The notes under the pieces are model-generated. The model saw only the letters and a list, made by a program, of their open reading frames with translations. It was not told where the DNA came from and searched no databases. Below are positions 28,255 to 37,040 of a DNA stretch of 64,000 bases, piece after piece. The stretch is from NCBI RefSeq assembly GCF_002557795.1, contig NZ_CP023777.1, positions 2,861,001-2,925,000 of the forward strand. Direction: 5' to 3'. The first letter of the stretch is position 1, and each line of letters begins with the position of its first letter. The translations under genes were made by a program, and so were the position numbers. The stretch comes from Chitinophaga caeni (GTDB lineage: Bacteria > Bacteroidota > Bacteroidia > Chitinophagales > Chitinophagaceae).

Positions 28255-28262
28255 CAAAAATA
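28255..28262 (-). promoter_or_regulatory. Putative -7 promoter box of valS
   Basis: The minus strand reads TATTTTTG, an exact consensus match, 24 bases before the valS ATG at 28230. The -33 box is not clear. Confidence 0.4.
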
Positions 28263-28281
28263 AATTAGATTATACAGAAAA

Positions 28282-28307
28282 CCCAATCCCGGTTGTAAAC
28301 AACCGGG
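28282..28307 (-). terminator. Terminator of the threonine aldolase gene
   Basis: A perfect 8-bp stem CCCGGTTG (28288-28295) and CAACCGGG (28300-28307) with a TAAA loop, 31 bases beyond the stop. The U run is short (plus-strand aaaa at 28278-28281). Confidence 0.65.
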
Positions 28308-28338
28308 GCGGGTCAAAAAATTATGAAAAAATGGGATT

Positions 28339-29364
28339 TTAAAGTTGATTCTGCATCTGCACGATGGCATCGCAGGCTTGTTGTACCATTTCCCGGTTTA
28401 CATCCAGGTGGGTCACGATGCGGACTTGATTGGCCGCAACCGGCATTACTAATATGTCATCTTTACGGAGGATGTCAGAAAAGCGTTGGGCTGTCATGCC
28501 ATTTTGTACATCGAAGATAATGATATTAGTATCTACCGGGAACATATGTCCCACGTACTGGTTTTCAATCAAGGCAGTAGCCAGCATCTTGGCATGATCG
28601 TGATCTTCCTGTAACCGGCCGATATGATGGTCGAGCGCGTATAAGCAAGTTGCAGCCATGTAACCGGCCTGCCTTAATCCGCCCCCTAATTTCTTACGGA
28701 CACGTCGGGCTTCGCGGATAAAATCCCGGGAGCCCATAAGCACGGAACCCATCGGGCAGCCCATCCCTTTATTAAAACAAACGGAAATGCTGTCAAATAC
28801 ACCGCCGTAATCCTTGGCTTCTTGTTTGGTGGCCACCAGGGCATTAAATAGCCTGGCGCCATCGAGATGAAGCTGTAGGTTGGATTGTTCGCATACCTCG
28901 CTGATTTGGACGATATCATTCCAGTCATAGCAGCATCCGCCGCCGCGGTTGGAAGTGTTTTCAAGGCAAACTAGGGAAGTTCGGGCTTTATGAACATCAT
29001 CCGGGTTGATGGCAGCTTCCACTTGGGCAGCTTTGATCATGCCCCTGTTACTGTTGATTGGGCGAGTTTGTGCGCCCGCATTGAAGGCGATGCCGCCGCC
29101 CTCGTAAATGTAAACATGTGCCAAATGGCTGCAAATAACCTCGTCGCCGGGCAAGGTATGCACCTTGATGGCGACCTGGTTGCTCATGGTTCCCGAAGGG
29201 CAGTAAAGCGCCGCTTCCATACCGAAAAGATCAGCCATTTTGGCTTCCAATAAGTTGACACTGGGGTCTTCACCAAAAACATCGTCACCTACTTGTGCCT
29301 TCATCATGGCATCCATCATGCCGGGCGTGGGTTTGGTAAAGGTGTCACTGCGAAAGTCTATCAT
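28339..29364 (-). CDS. Low-specificity L-threonine aldolase
   Basis: A PLP enzyme splitting L-threonine (and allo-threonine) into glycine and acetaldehyde. 341 residues with the family order: MIDFRSDTFTKPTPGM start, GDDVFGEDPSVN, the EGGGIAF block, LHLDGARLF (residues 166-174), and the PLP-linked Lys199 in SVCFNKGMGCPMGS. Length and motif spacing are normal. The usual gene name in other bacteria is ltaE; I leave the symbol out because substrate stereochoice is not visible. Upstream lies the divergent rpoD region. Confidence 0.94.
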   Translation of the reverse strand: MIDFRSDTFTKPTPGMMDAMMKAQVGDDVFGEDPSVNLLEAKMADLFGMEAALYCPSGTMSNQVAIKVHTLPGDEVICSHLAHVYIYEGGGIAFNAGAQTRPINSNRGMIKAAQVEAAINPDDVHKARTSLVCLENTSNRGGGCCYDWNDIVQISEVCEQSNLQLHLDGARLFNALVATKQEAKDYGGVFDSISVCFNKGMGCPMGSVLMGSRDFIREARRVRKKLGGGLRQAGYMAATCLYALDHHIGRLQEDHDHAKMLATALIENQYVGHMFPVDTNIIIFDVQNGMTAQRFSDILRKDDILVMPVAANQVRIVTHLDVNREMVQQACDAIVQMQNQL

Positions 29365-29691
29365 GACGTTAAAGAAAATAAAAATATTGAACTATTAGAT
29401 TAGAGAAGTCGCTAATTTAAATATGATTTATTATCAATTGTTAAAATTTAACTAAAGCGTACAAAAATAAGAACTAAAACACTATAAAATATCGTTTATA
29501 ATGAGTACATTGTATAAAGAGGGTTTGCTATATGTCAGGCTAAAATCATTATTTGGAAGAGTGGGGGATTAGCACGATCTTTGCAGACTAATTTATATAA
29601 AAAATATAATCTTGTAAGGTAAGATAAAAATTCAAGCTGAACAAAATTATTTTCTAAGCGTTAATATTTCGTAAACTAATATTTAATAATT
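29365..29691. other. Divergent intergenic region threonine aldolase / rpoD
   Basis: AT-rich 327 bases carrying the rpoD promoter (29552-29583) and a leader of about 100 bases before rpoD. No hairpin or small frame that I can support. Confidence 0.5.
29552..29583 (+). promoter_or_regulatory. Promoter of rpoD
   Basis: TTTG (29552-29555), 20 bases, then GATCTTTG (29576-29583), one base off the -7 consensus. The predicted leader is about 100 bases. Confidence 0.6.
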
Positions 29692-30549
29692 ATGAGGCAA
29701 CTTAAAATTGCCACCCAGATCACCAATCGTGATTCGCAGGCGGTAGAAAAGTACCTGCAGGAGATCTCGAAGATACCTTTGTTGACCCCAGAAGAAGAGA
29801 CGACTTTAGCCCAACGTATTAAGATGGGCGATCAAAGGGCGTTGGAAAGATTAACTACGGGAAACTTACGTTTCGTGGTTTCCGTTGCCAAGCAATATCA
29901 GCACCAGGGCCTTAGCCTAAGTGACCTCATCAATGAAGGTAATCTCGGCTTGATCAAAGCTGCGCAACGTTTCGACGAAACGAAAGGTTTTAAATTCATC
30001 TCGTACGCCGTATGGTGGATTCGCCAGTCCATCTTGCAGGCTTTGGCAGAACAGGGCCGTTTGGTTCGTTTGCCACAAAACAAAATTGGCACTTATAACA
30101 AGGCTAATAAGGCTTATATGGCTTTTGAGCAGGAAAACGAGCGTGAACCTTCTACCGAGGAGCTCGCGGAAATCCTGGAAATGTCTGAGTCGGAAATCAA
30201 CAATATCTTCCAAAGCAATACCCGCCACATGAGTTTGGATGCTCCGGTACACGAAGCCGAAGACGTAGCAATGGGTGATTTGCTGGAAGGAGGCGATATT
30301 ACTGATGATGATGTTATGCGCGATTCATTGCGCGAAGAAATTCGCCGCGTGCTTAAATCTTTAAGCCCACGCGAAGCGGAGATCGTAAACGCGTATTTTG
30401 GTCTGGATGGAGAAAACGGCGCTACTATTGAACAAATAGGGCAAAAATATGACTTAACGAAGGAAAGGATTCGTCAAATTAAAGAAAGGGCTATCAAGCG
30501 CTTGCAAAAAGCACGCTATAGCGGCGCATTGAAATCCTACCTGGGTTAA
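29692..30549 (+). CDS. rpoD: RNA polymerase primary sigma factor (RpoD/SigA)
   Basis: The housekeeping sigma factor. The 285-residue length, without the large non-conserved insert of proteobacterial sigma-70, is typical of Bacteroidota. Regions visible: 1.2 (SQAVEKYLQEISKIPLLTPEEE), 2 (GNLRFVVSVAKQYQHQGLSLSDLINEGNLGL and FKFISYAVWWIRQSI), 3 (PQNKIGTYNKANKA) and 4 with the helix-turn-helix (GATIEQIGQKYDLTKERIRQIKERAIKRLQ). This protein reads the TTTG / TAnnTTTG promoters described elsewhere in the window. Monocistronic, with a strong terminator. Confidence 0.97.
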   Translation: MRQLKIATQITNRDSQAVEKYLQEISKIPLLTPEEETTLAQRIKMGDQRALERLTTGNLRFVVSVAKQYQHQGLSLSDLINEGNLGLIKAAQRFDETKGFKFISYAVWWIRQSILQALAEQGRLVRLPQNKIGTYNKANKAYMAFEQENEREPSTEELAEILEMSESEINNIFQSNTRHMSLDAPVHEAEDVAMGDLLEGGDITDDDVMRDSLREEIRRVLKSLSPREAEIVNAYFGLDGENGATIEQIGQKYDLTKERIRQIKERAIKRLQKARYSGALKSYLG

Positions 30550-30583
30550 TATCATCAAAAAATACTTAATATTCTTAATTGCT

Positions 30584-30615
30584 ACCGGCCGTTTTTTACA
30601 CGGCCGGTTTTTTTT
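30584..30615 (+). terminator. Intrinsic terminator of rpoD
   Basis: An 8-bp stem ACCGGCCG (30584-30591) and CGGCCGGT (30601-30608) followed by seven T. Confidence 0.9.
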
Positions 30616-30884
30616 GATATAAGAACTTTGCTCGTTTTACCTGGATACCCTGTATTTTTGCATTCCTTTTTCTAGGCTACGCCAATGCATAATCTATTCG
30701 CCTATCAATATTGTCGATAGCCTATGCCTGCCGTTTTGGCTTATTTTTGAATTTGCACGGCCTTTGAAGGTAAACGCATACCGCGGTTGTTTCAACCGGG
30801 AGTATGGGGGAACGGTTGCTCACGCCACATGCCGGCGAGGGGAACCCAATCGGTAAAAACCATTATAATCAATAAACCAACAGC
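30616..30884. other. Gap between the rpoD terminator and trxB
   Basis: About 270 bases without a credible gene, GC-richer near its right end. No exact promoter match found. I see nothing else in it. Confidence 0.4.
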
Positions 30885-31835
30885 ATGGAAACGAACAATC
30901 AAATTGAACATGTTCACGTATTAATCATAGGATCCGGCCCTGCCGGGTATACCGCGGCTATCTACGCGGCCCGCGCCAACCTGAAACCTGTGCTTTACCA
31001 GGGGATTCAACCCGGTGGACAATTAACCATCACCACGGAAGTGGAAAACTATCCAGGCTACCCGGAAGGGATTCAAGGCCCGGAGATGATGGTCGATTTC
31101 GAAAAGCAAGCTACCCGGATGGGTGCTGATATTCGCTATGGTATGGCGACTTCCGTTGATTTTTCAAAACAACCTTATACTGTCACCATCGACGAGGAAA
31201 AAGTACTGACTGCCGATGCGATCATTATCGCTACGGGTGCCTCGGCCAAATGGTTGAACTTGCCTTCCGAACAGCGTCTCAATGGTAGCGGGGTTTCCGC
31301 TTGCGCCGTTTGCGACGGATTTTTCTTCCGCGGGAAGGAAGTAGCTATCGTCGGCGCCGGTGATACCGCCGCTGAAGAAGCTTTGTACCTGTCTAAATTG
31401 ACATCGAATGTGCACATGTTGGTTCGCCGCCACGAGATGCGTGCTTCCAAGATCATGCAAGACCGTGTCTTGAAAACATCTAACATCATCGTGTACTGGA
31501 ACAGCGAAACCGACGAGATATTAGGTGAAAACAAGGTAGAAGCGGTTCGTATCAAGAATAATCAAACCGGGGAAAAACAAGAAATCCCTGTAAGTGCCTT
31601 CTTCGTAGCCATCGGTCACCAACCGAATTCCGGTATTTTCTCCGGCCAATTGGAAATGGACGATCAAGGATACATTAAAACGGAACCGGGTTCTTCCCGC
31701 ACCAGCATTGAAGGTGTGTTCGCATGTGGTGATGTGCAGGATAAGATCTACCGTCAAGCGGTTACGGCTGCGGGTAGCGGTTGTATGGCTGCATTGGATG
31801 CGGAAAGATATTTATCTGCCAAAGGTCACCATTAA
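30885..31835 (+). CDS. trxB: Thioredoxin-disulfide reductase
   Basis: A cytoplasmic FAD enzyme that reduces thioredoxin with NADPH. 316 residues. The FAD-binding GSGPAG is at residues 16-21, the redox pair CAVC at 140-143, the NADPH-binding GAGDTAAEEA follows, and the second FAD motif appears in GVFACGDVQDKIYRQAVTAAGSG. Full length, all active residues present. A terminator lies 26 bases downstream, before folB. Confidence 0.98.
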   Translation: METNNQIEHVHVLIIGSGPAGYTAAIYAARANLKPVLYQGIQPGGQLTITTEVENYPGYPEGIQGPEMMVDFEKQATRMGADIRYGMATSVDFSKQPYTVTIDEEKVLTADAIIIATGASAKWLNLPSEQRLNGSGVSACAVCDGFFFRGKEVAIVGAGDTAAEEALYLSKLTSNVHMLVRRHEMRASKIMQDRVLKTSNIIVYWNSETDEILGENKVEAVRIKNNQTGEKQEIPVSAFFVAIGHQPNSGIFSGQLEMDDQGYIKTEPGSSRTSIEGVFACGDVQDKIYRQAVTAAGSGCMAALDAERYLSAKGHH

Positions 31836-31861
31836 TTAAGAAAATTATTCCAACTTTATAG

Positions 31862-31897
31862 CCGGGAACTTCGTCAAAGCGAGCTTCCCGGTTTTTT
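31862..31897 (+). terminator. Intrinsic terminator of trxB
   Basis: Stem CCGGGAA (31862-31868) and TTCCCGG (31885-31891) with a 16-base loop, then a run of six T. Confidence 0.8.
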
Positions 31898-31912
31898 ATT
31901 AAACTTTTTATC

Positions 31913-32272
31913 ATGTTAACAATCGCCCTGGAATCCATAGAATTTTTTGCTTACCATGGTTATTATGAAGAGGAAAGAATCTTGGGGAACAATTTTATCC
32001 TGGATATTGCCGTGAAGATTAACCCCGCAGGTGCCGTTGAGCATCTTTCGGAAACGGTGAACTATATGCACCTTTATAATATTGCCAAGCAGGTAATGGA
32101 AATCCCGCAGCCGCTATTGGAAGAAGTAGTTGCGGATATCAGTAACCGGATCAAGGAGCGGCACCCCGAAGTTTTATATAGCAGTGTTTCGCTTAGAAAG
32201 TTAGCGCCGCCTATGGGTGCAGCCATTAAAAATTCCTTGGTTCGCCTCGAAAAGGACTATTTGCCTAAATAA
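31913..32272 (+). CDS. folB: Dihydroneopterin aldolase
   Basis: Folate synthesis: converts 7,8-dihydroneopterin to 6-hydroxymethyl-dihydropterin and glycolaldehyde. 119 residues, the normal size. The family start (IALESIEFFAYHGYYEEERILGNNFILD, with the conserved HGYYEEE and Glu) and the SETVNYMHLYNIAKQVM block with the YxxLY-type Tyr are present; the C-terminal conserved Lys lies in VSLRKLAPPMG. The TPR protein gene follows 76 bases later. Confidence 0.95.
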   Translation: MLTIALESIEFFAYHGYYEEERILGNNFILDIAVKINPAGAVEHLSETVNYMHLYNIAKQVMEIPQPLLEEVVADISNRIKERHPEVLYSSVSLRKLAPPMGAAIKNSLVRLEKDYLPK

Positions 32273-32348
32273 TTTCCCCCATATTTTTCATTTCGTAACA
32301 GGCTTCGTAAATTTATGCTATCCCTTAAATATTAAAATACATCATCCT

Positions 32349-33104
32349 ATGGTTAAGAAAATCTTGTTATTGATAGTTCTTTGTGGATATGGAATCAACT
32401 TAATGGCGCAATCAGTAGAAGATTTGGAAAAAAAGGCCCAACAACTACTAAAAGTTAGAAAAGAAGCGGAAGCGCTGAATCAATATAAAGAAATCTTGAA
32501 ACTGAAACCTACTTACCAGTCAGCCTTGGTGGCAGCAAGTATGTTGAGCGCCAGGGATGGAGATAGGAAGAGTGAAAAGGATGATAGGATCCAGTATTAT
32601 ACGGCCGCCAGGGATTATGCGCAAACCGCGCTACAACAAAATTCCAGCGATGCGCAAGCCAACTTCGCATTGGCATTCGCCCTTTCAAAATTAAGCGCCG
32701 AGCTGGGTACGAAGGAAAAAGTAGCCGCGTACCGGGATATGAAAAAATATGTAGACCTGGCGTTAAAATTCGATACTGCATATGCCGAGGCTTACCACTT
32801 GCTCGGGAAATGGAATTATATGTTAGTGAACATGAACCGGGTTGAAAAGGCAGCCGCGAAAGTGCTCTTCGGGGGCGTCCCTAACGCGGGCGTGGAAGCC
32901 GCCATCGTTAATTACCGAAAATGTTTGCAGTTAAAACCTTCTTATATCATCAATTATTATGACCTGGGAATTGCCTTGAGAAGCATCGGGCAGGAAACTG
33001 AAGCGATGGAAATACTCGGGAAAGCAACAGGTCTGCGCCCTATTTACCAGGAAGATGTTCAAATCCGCGTCAATTGTCGCAAGGTGTTGGACGAGATGCA
33101 GTAA
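32349..33104 (+). CDS. Exported TPR protein resembling RMDN-type proteins
   Basis: A 251-residue exported protein. The start at 32349 (MVKKILLLIVLCGYGINLMAQ) gives a signal peptide; an upstream frame extension would overlap folB. At least three TPR-like units follow. The segment AEAYHLLGKWNYMLVNMNRVEKAAAKVLFGGVPNAG and the YRKCLQLKPSYIINYYDLG repeat recall the eukaryotic regulator of microtubule dynamics (RMDN) family, which also exists in Bacteroidota; that is recall from pattern, not a search. Function in bacteria is unknown. Its stop codon abuts the stop of the opposing MATE gene with no base between. Confidence 0.85.
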   Translation: MVKKILLLIVLCGYGINLMAQSVEDLEKKAQQLLKVRKEAEALNQYKEILKLKPTYQSALVAASMLSARDGDRKSEKDDRIQYYTAARDYAQTALQQNSSDAQANFALAFALSKLSAELGTKEKVAAYRDMKKYVDLALKFDTAYAEAYHLLGKWNYMLVNMNRVEKAAAKVLFGGVPNAGVEAAIVNYRKCLQLKPSYIINYYDLGIALRSIGQETEAMEILGKATGLRPIYQEDVQIRVNCRKVLDEMQ

Positions 33105-34436
33105 TTAAATCTGTTTATTTTTCCATCTTCCGGATCTCAAGTAAAGGAGGCAGAGGCTAATGACCACAAGCCAATAAAGAAATTCACTGCCCCAGGCCCA
33201 ATGCAAGGGTTTGCGCCATTGTTCTATCACTATTTCACAATAAATAAGGTAACAAATAACCGCGCTGAATTCGATGACGAGGTTTACCTTCGTATTGCCC
33301 GTGCCGGTAACCCCGTTAAATACGATCGCGGCAATGGCAGTAAGGACAGTGCTCAGGCTCACGACCCTTATCGTGGGAATGGCTTCCGTGATCAGTGAAT
33401 TATCAGGGGTATAGATATGTAATAGTGTGTAAGGAAAAATATTCAGCAAAGTACATACGAATACTGCGCAGCCTAAGCTAAGTGCGCCGATCATCCTGAT
33501 AGCCTTGAATACATCGTCTTGCCTGCCTTGACCTATCAGGTTACTAACCATCGTATTACAAGTAGCGCCCAAAGCCCAGGTGAAGATCCCGAAAAAACCG
33601 AAGATGCTGCGCATCATGTTGGAAATCGCTAAGGGTCGCTGCCCCAGGTGCTCGATAAATATGAAAAATACCATCCAGCTACCGATGCTAAATAAATATT
33701 GTACGATTAAGGGAGCAGAAACGATCAGGGTGTGCTTGGCAATATTCCAACGGAAGCGCAAGGATTTAAATAAGTAATAACGCTTGTAAAACTTCAGGAT
33801 GAAGAGCATGCCGAAAGCCACCGCGCAACCGATCCCTTCCGCGATAATAGAAGCAACGGCAGCCCCGTTTAAGCCTAGGGGTGAGAAACCCAGTTTGCCG
33901 AAGATCAACGTATAATCGAAGAATATATTAAACAGCTCCTGGAAAAGGGATGTTACGATCAAAATTTTAGTATGGCTGCTGCCGATATAAAAGGCATTGG
34001 CTAAACCGAGTAACATTAAGAACGGCAAACCCCATATGCGGATCTTGATAAACGATACCGCCGCATCGAAAATATGGGCATCATGTAAGCTGGCTTTAAA
34101 AATTGCCGGTGCAAAGATGTAAGTTGTCGCGATTGCCAACATGGAAAAAGCAACACATAAAAATATCCCGTTCGAAAATACCTTGCCGATTCCCTCGTAA
34201 TTATTTTCACCGGCACGGCGGGCGATCATGATTTGAATACCGTTATTCAACCCGTATGCGACCATATACATGACAAGGTAATAAATGCCCGCGATGGCAT
34301 TGGCTGCCAGTTCAAAATCACCCAAGCGGCCCAGGAAGGCCGTGTTCGTCATATGGTTTACCTGGGGTACAACCAATGCTAAACTGATAGGTGCCGCGAT
34401 CTTGACGATTTGGCGGTAACTGAGCGAAACTTGCAT
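33105..34436 (-). CDS. MATE family efflux transporter
   Basis: A polytopic inner membrane antiporter of the multidrug and toxic compound extrusion family. I choose the ATG at 34436 (MQVSLSYRQIVKIAAPISLALVVPQ), which begins like family members, over one 32 codons upstream. About 443 residues and twelve hydrophobic helices, with MTNTAFLGRLGDFELAANAIAGIYYLVMY in the first helix pair and GATCNTMVSNLIGQGRQDD at the start of the second half. Substrate cannot be inferred. Confidence 0.92.
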   Translation of the reverse strand: MQVSLSYRQIVKIAAPISLALVVPQVNHMTNTAFLGRLGDFELAANAIAGIYYLVMYMVAYGLNNGIQIMIARRAGENNYEGIGKVFSNGIFLCVAFSMLAIATTYIFAPAIFKASLHDAHIFDAAVSFIKIRIWGLPFLMLLGLANAFYIGSSHTKILIVTSLFQELFNIFFDYTLIFGKLGFSPLGLNGAAVASIIAEGIGCAVAFGMLFILKFYKRYYLFKSLRFRWNIAKHTLIVSAPLIVQYLFSIGSWMVFFIFIEHLGQRPLAISNMMRSIFGFFGIFTWALGATCNTMVSNLIGQGRQDDVFKAIRMIGALSLGCAVFVCTLLNIFPYTLLHIYTPDNSLITEAIPTIRVVSLSTVLTAIAAIVFNGVTGTGNTKVNLVIEFSAVICYLIYCEIVIEQWRKPLHWAWGSEFLYWLVVISLCLLYLRSGRWKNKQI

Positions 34437-34582
34437 AAACCGTTCTAAAGCAATAAGTATTGATCGAATATTGCGGGATAAAGATACAGGAATGTCGGGA
34501 ATGGCAAAACGCTTGTCATAAAGCCCGCACATTTTTATGAAAAATGGTTATTATTGTGATTCATCTAACATAAGAACACCAC

Positions 34583-35452
34583 ATGGTTCATACAATACAA
34601 CCTGCCTTTGCCATCGATGATTCGAGCTTACTGGAAACAGATTTAACAACCTGTCATTTGCTGGTATTGGTGGGAAATGGCAGCTTCACGTATGCCGTAT
34701 TTAACCCTTTACAACGGAAGTTCTTAGCTATTAAATCCTATCATTTTGCGCCGAAAACCTTGGCAATAGAGGACCTGGAAATGATCGAACATATCTTCGA
34801 TGCCGATAAGATCTTGTTAACAGCATTCAAACAAGTATTATTAGCATTTGATACCACGGTAACTTCCATGGTACCGGAATCACTGTTCACTCCTTCACTC
34901 CGCAAGGAATACCTGCATCTCGTGCAACCGGAAACGATCCATGAGGCTATTATGTACGATCATGTTGATGCACTGGGCTTGGTACAGGTGTACGCGATCG
35001 ATAAAGATGTATTGGGGTTCTTGAGAAAGGAGTTTTCTACAGATAAAATTGTGCATGTCAATACCGCCTTGTTAAATTCTTATATTAAAAGCGTAGATAT
35101 TCACCGCTATGATGGCGCCGCTTTTATTGATATACAGGCTAACCAGTTCGTAATAACCGTATTTAAATCAGGTAAGCTGTTATTACAACAATCTTTTTCG
35201 TACCAGTCGGGGCTCGATGTGGTATATTACATTATCAACAGCCTGAGGCAGTTGAAGTTGAACGAAAAATTGGTGAAAATTAAATTGGGAGGATCGCTAT
35301 CCGGCGATTCTTTGATCTATGCAGAACTGAATAAATTTGTTCCGGATATAGATTGGTTAGATAGACCTTCCGGGATTTTATATCTTTCCAACATGCTGGA
35401 ATTACCTTCACATCATTTTCAAAATTTATTTTCACTCGCCTTATGCGTATAA
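34583..35452 (+). CDS. DUF3822 family protein
   Basis: A 289-residue cytoplasmic protein with an actin/ASKHA-like strand pattern, containing VHIQPAFAIDDSSLLETDLT-like opening, HVNTALLNSYIKSVD, AAFIDIQANQFVITVFKSGKLLLQQSFSY and KIKLGGSLSGDSLIYAELNKFVPD segments. DUF3822 proteins are found mainly in Bacteroidota next to rsmD and coaD, as here; function unknown. Its last 10 bases overlap the rsmD start, indicating translational coupling in one operon. Confidence 0.9.
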   Translation: MVHTIQPAFAIDDSSLLETDLTTCHLLVLVGNGSFTYAVFNPLQRKFLAIKSYHFAPKTLAIEDLEMIEHIFDADKILLTAFKQVLLAFDTTVTSMVPESLFTPSLRKEYLHLVQPETIHEAIMYDHVDALGLVQVYAIDKDVLGFLRKEFSTDKIVHVNTALLNSYIKSVDIHRYDGAAFIDIQANQFVITVFKSGKLLLQQSFSYQSGLDVVYYIINSLRQLKLNEKLVKIKLGGSLSGDSLIYAELNKFVPDIDWLDRPSGILYLSNMLELPSHHFQNLFSLALCV

Positions 35453-35997
35453 TTGGAGGAGAAATGGGGGGAAGGCGGATTCAACCGCCATCACATATGC
35501 CGCATACGCGACCCACGACAGATATTGCCAAAACGGGGTTATTTAATATCATCGAGAATAATTTGGAGATCGGCAGCCTGAAAACACTGGATATTTTCGG
35601 TGGTACCGGCGCGATCAGTTACGAATTGGCGTCCCGTGGTGCAACGGATCAAACCATCGTGGAAAGGGATAGCAAGATGGCTGATTTCATCCAGAATACG
35701 GCGAAAACATTACATATCGATCATCTCAAATTAGTGCGGATGGATGTTTTCAAGTACTTGGAACAATGTAATGAAACCTACGATTTCATTTTCGCTGGCC
35801 CACCTTATGCACTGGAAGAAATAGATGAGCTGCCGAAGATTATATTCGGCAAGGGTTTATTGAAGCCGGAAGGGTGGTTTGTCCTGGAGCATACACCCAG
35901 GAATAATTATAAGGAATTTAGCTACTACCGCACGGAAAGAAATTACGGCACAACGATCTTTACCATTTTTATTAACCGTGAATCCTTGAAAAAATAA
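35443..35997 (+). CDS. rsmD: RsmD-type 16S rRNA guanine-N2 methyltransferase, altered catalytic motif
   Basis: By family and place, the enzyme methylating G966 of 16S rRNA. 184 residues: MRIIGGEMGGRRIQPP start, RPTTDIAKTGLFNII, the SAM-binding LDIFGGTGAISYELASRGA and the LVRMDVFKYL acidic pair. The catalytic motif, normally DPPY or DPPF, reads GPPY here (FAGPPYAL, bases near 35797-35817, codon GGC where GAC or GAT is expected). The Asp/Asn is normally needed to position the target amine, so activity is in doubt; a base-calling error is possible. Start overlaps the DUF3822 gene by 10 bases; coaD follows. Confidence 0.9.
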   Translation: MRIIGGEMGGRRIQPPSHMPHTRPTTDIAKTGLFNIIENNLEIGSLKTLDIFGGTGAISYELASRGATDQTIVERDSKMADFIQNTAKTLHIDHLKLVRMDVFKYLEQCNETYDFIFAGPPYALEEIDELPKIIFGKGLLKPEGWFVLEHTPRNNYKEFSYYRTERNYGTTIFTIFINRESLKK

Positions 35998-36015
35998 TTA
36001 ATCATAACCGTTATT

Positions 36016-36498
36016 ATGGCACGACGTATTTGTCTTTTTCCCGGCACATTTGACCCTGTAACTTTAGGGCATACCGATGTGATCAACCGGGCCAAGGATT
36101 TATTTGATGAATTGATTATTGGCATCGGCATAAATTCCGGTAAGGTTCCCATGTTCTCCGTTGAACAACGGGTTGCCTGGTTCCAGGAGATATACAAGGA
36201 CGATCCTAAAATTAAAGCTGCTGCTTACGAAGGTTTGACGGTGAATTTCTGCAAGGAAGTAGGCGCTAGATACATCTTGAGGGGAATCCGGTACGTGAGT
36301 GACTTTGAATATGAAAAGGCGATTGCCGATATGAACCGCATGCTCGATCATGATGTTGAAACCTTTTTCTTAACTGCATCGGCAGAGCACGCCACGATGG
36401 CTTCTACCTTGGTGCGCGATGTATTGAAAAACGGTGGAGATGTGTCCCGTTTCGTTCCGGGAGCTGTTGCCGCTACTTTTAAGAAACACTTTGGTTGA
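36016..36498 (+). CDS. coaD: Phosphopantetheine adenylyltransferase
   Basis: Fourth step of CoA synthesis: joins 4'-phosphopantetheine to AMP from ATP. 160 residues, normal length. The nucleotidyltransferase motif TLGH (residues 16-19, in PGTFDPVTLGHTDVI) is present, as are LRGIRYVSDFEYEKAIADMNR, which binds substrate, and the HATMASTLVRDV segment equivalent to ISSTxxR. Third gene of the DUF3822-rsmD-coaD operon, with an 18-base gap. Confidence 0.97.
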   Translation: MARRICLFPGTFDPVTLGHTDVINRAKDLFDELIIGIGINSGKVPMFSVEQRVAWFQEIYKDDPKIKAAAYEGLTVNFCKEVGARYILRGIRYVSDFEYEKAIADMNRMLDHDVETFFLTASAEHATMASTLVRDVLKNGGDVSRFVPGAVAATFKKHFG

Positions 36499-36550
36499 TA
36501 AATTGAACAAGCTGCGAACAAGAATGTTTTAATGCATATAATCTGATTTT

Positions 36551-36982
36551 ATGAAACCTATATGGCATTCGTTGGATATATCCTTGGATCAAATTAACGA
36601 ATATAATACCGGTACGATGGGGGAGCATATCGGGATCGAGTTTACAGAGATCGGCCCCGATTACCTGCGGGCAATTATGCCGGTAGATAAAAGAACGACA
36701 CAGCCTTACGGCCTCCTGCATGGCGGCGCTTCCGCTGCATTGGCAGAGACGCTGGGAAGCGTAGCTTCGGCTTTAATAATTGATCCGGCCAAACAAATTT
36801 GCGTAGGCTTGGAGATTAATGCCAACCATATCAGGGGTGTTAAAGTAGGTTACGTACACGGCATTGCCAAGCCATTACACCTTGGAAGCTCGACCCATGT
36901 TTGGGATATCAGGATCTTAGATGATGATCATAAGTTGGTCTGTGCAAGCAGGCTCACCGTGGCCATATTATTAAAGAAATAA
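36551..36982 (+). CDS. Hotdog-fold thioesterase (PaaI/YdiI type)
   Basis: A 143-residue cytoplasmic acyl-CoA thioesterase of the hotdog superfamily. The diagnostic LLHGGASAALAETLGS block, with the HGG and catalytic acidic residue (Glu in LAETLGS), and the LEINANHIRGVKVGYVHGIAKPLH strand block are clear. Family members split aromatic or isoprenoid acyl-CoA esters, for example 1,4-dihydroxy-2-naphthoyl-CoA in menaquinone synthesis; the substrate here is not known. It follows coaD by 52 bases and ends just before a perfect 24-bp palindrome. Confidence 0.92.
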   Translation: MKPIWHSLDISLDQINEYNTGTMGEHIGIEFTEIGPDYLRAIMPVDKRTTQPYGLLHGGASAALAETLGSVASALIIDPAKQICVGLEINANHIRGVKVGYVHGIAKPLHLGSSTHVWDIRILDDDHKLVCASRLTVAILLKK

Positions 36983-36983
36983 T

Positions 36984-37010
36984 AAAAGGGATCCCGGGAT
37001 CCCTTTTGTT
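36984..37010. terminator. Perfect palindrome, two-way terminator
   Basis: A 12-bp perfect dyad: AAAAGGGATCCC (36984-36995) directly joined to its complement (36996-37007). It lies between convergent stops (thioesterase and Nudix) and has A and T arms suited to both directions. Confidence 0.75.
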
Positions 37011-37040
37011 GCTAGTATGTCATAATAATTTTTACTTCCG

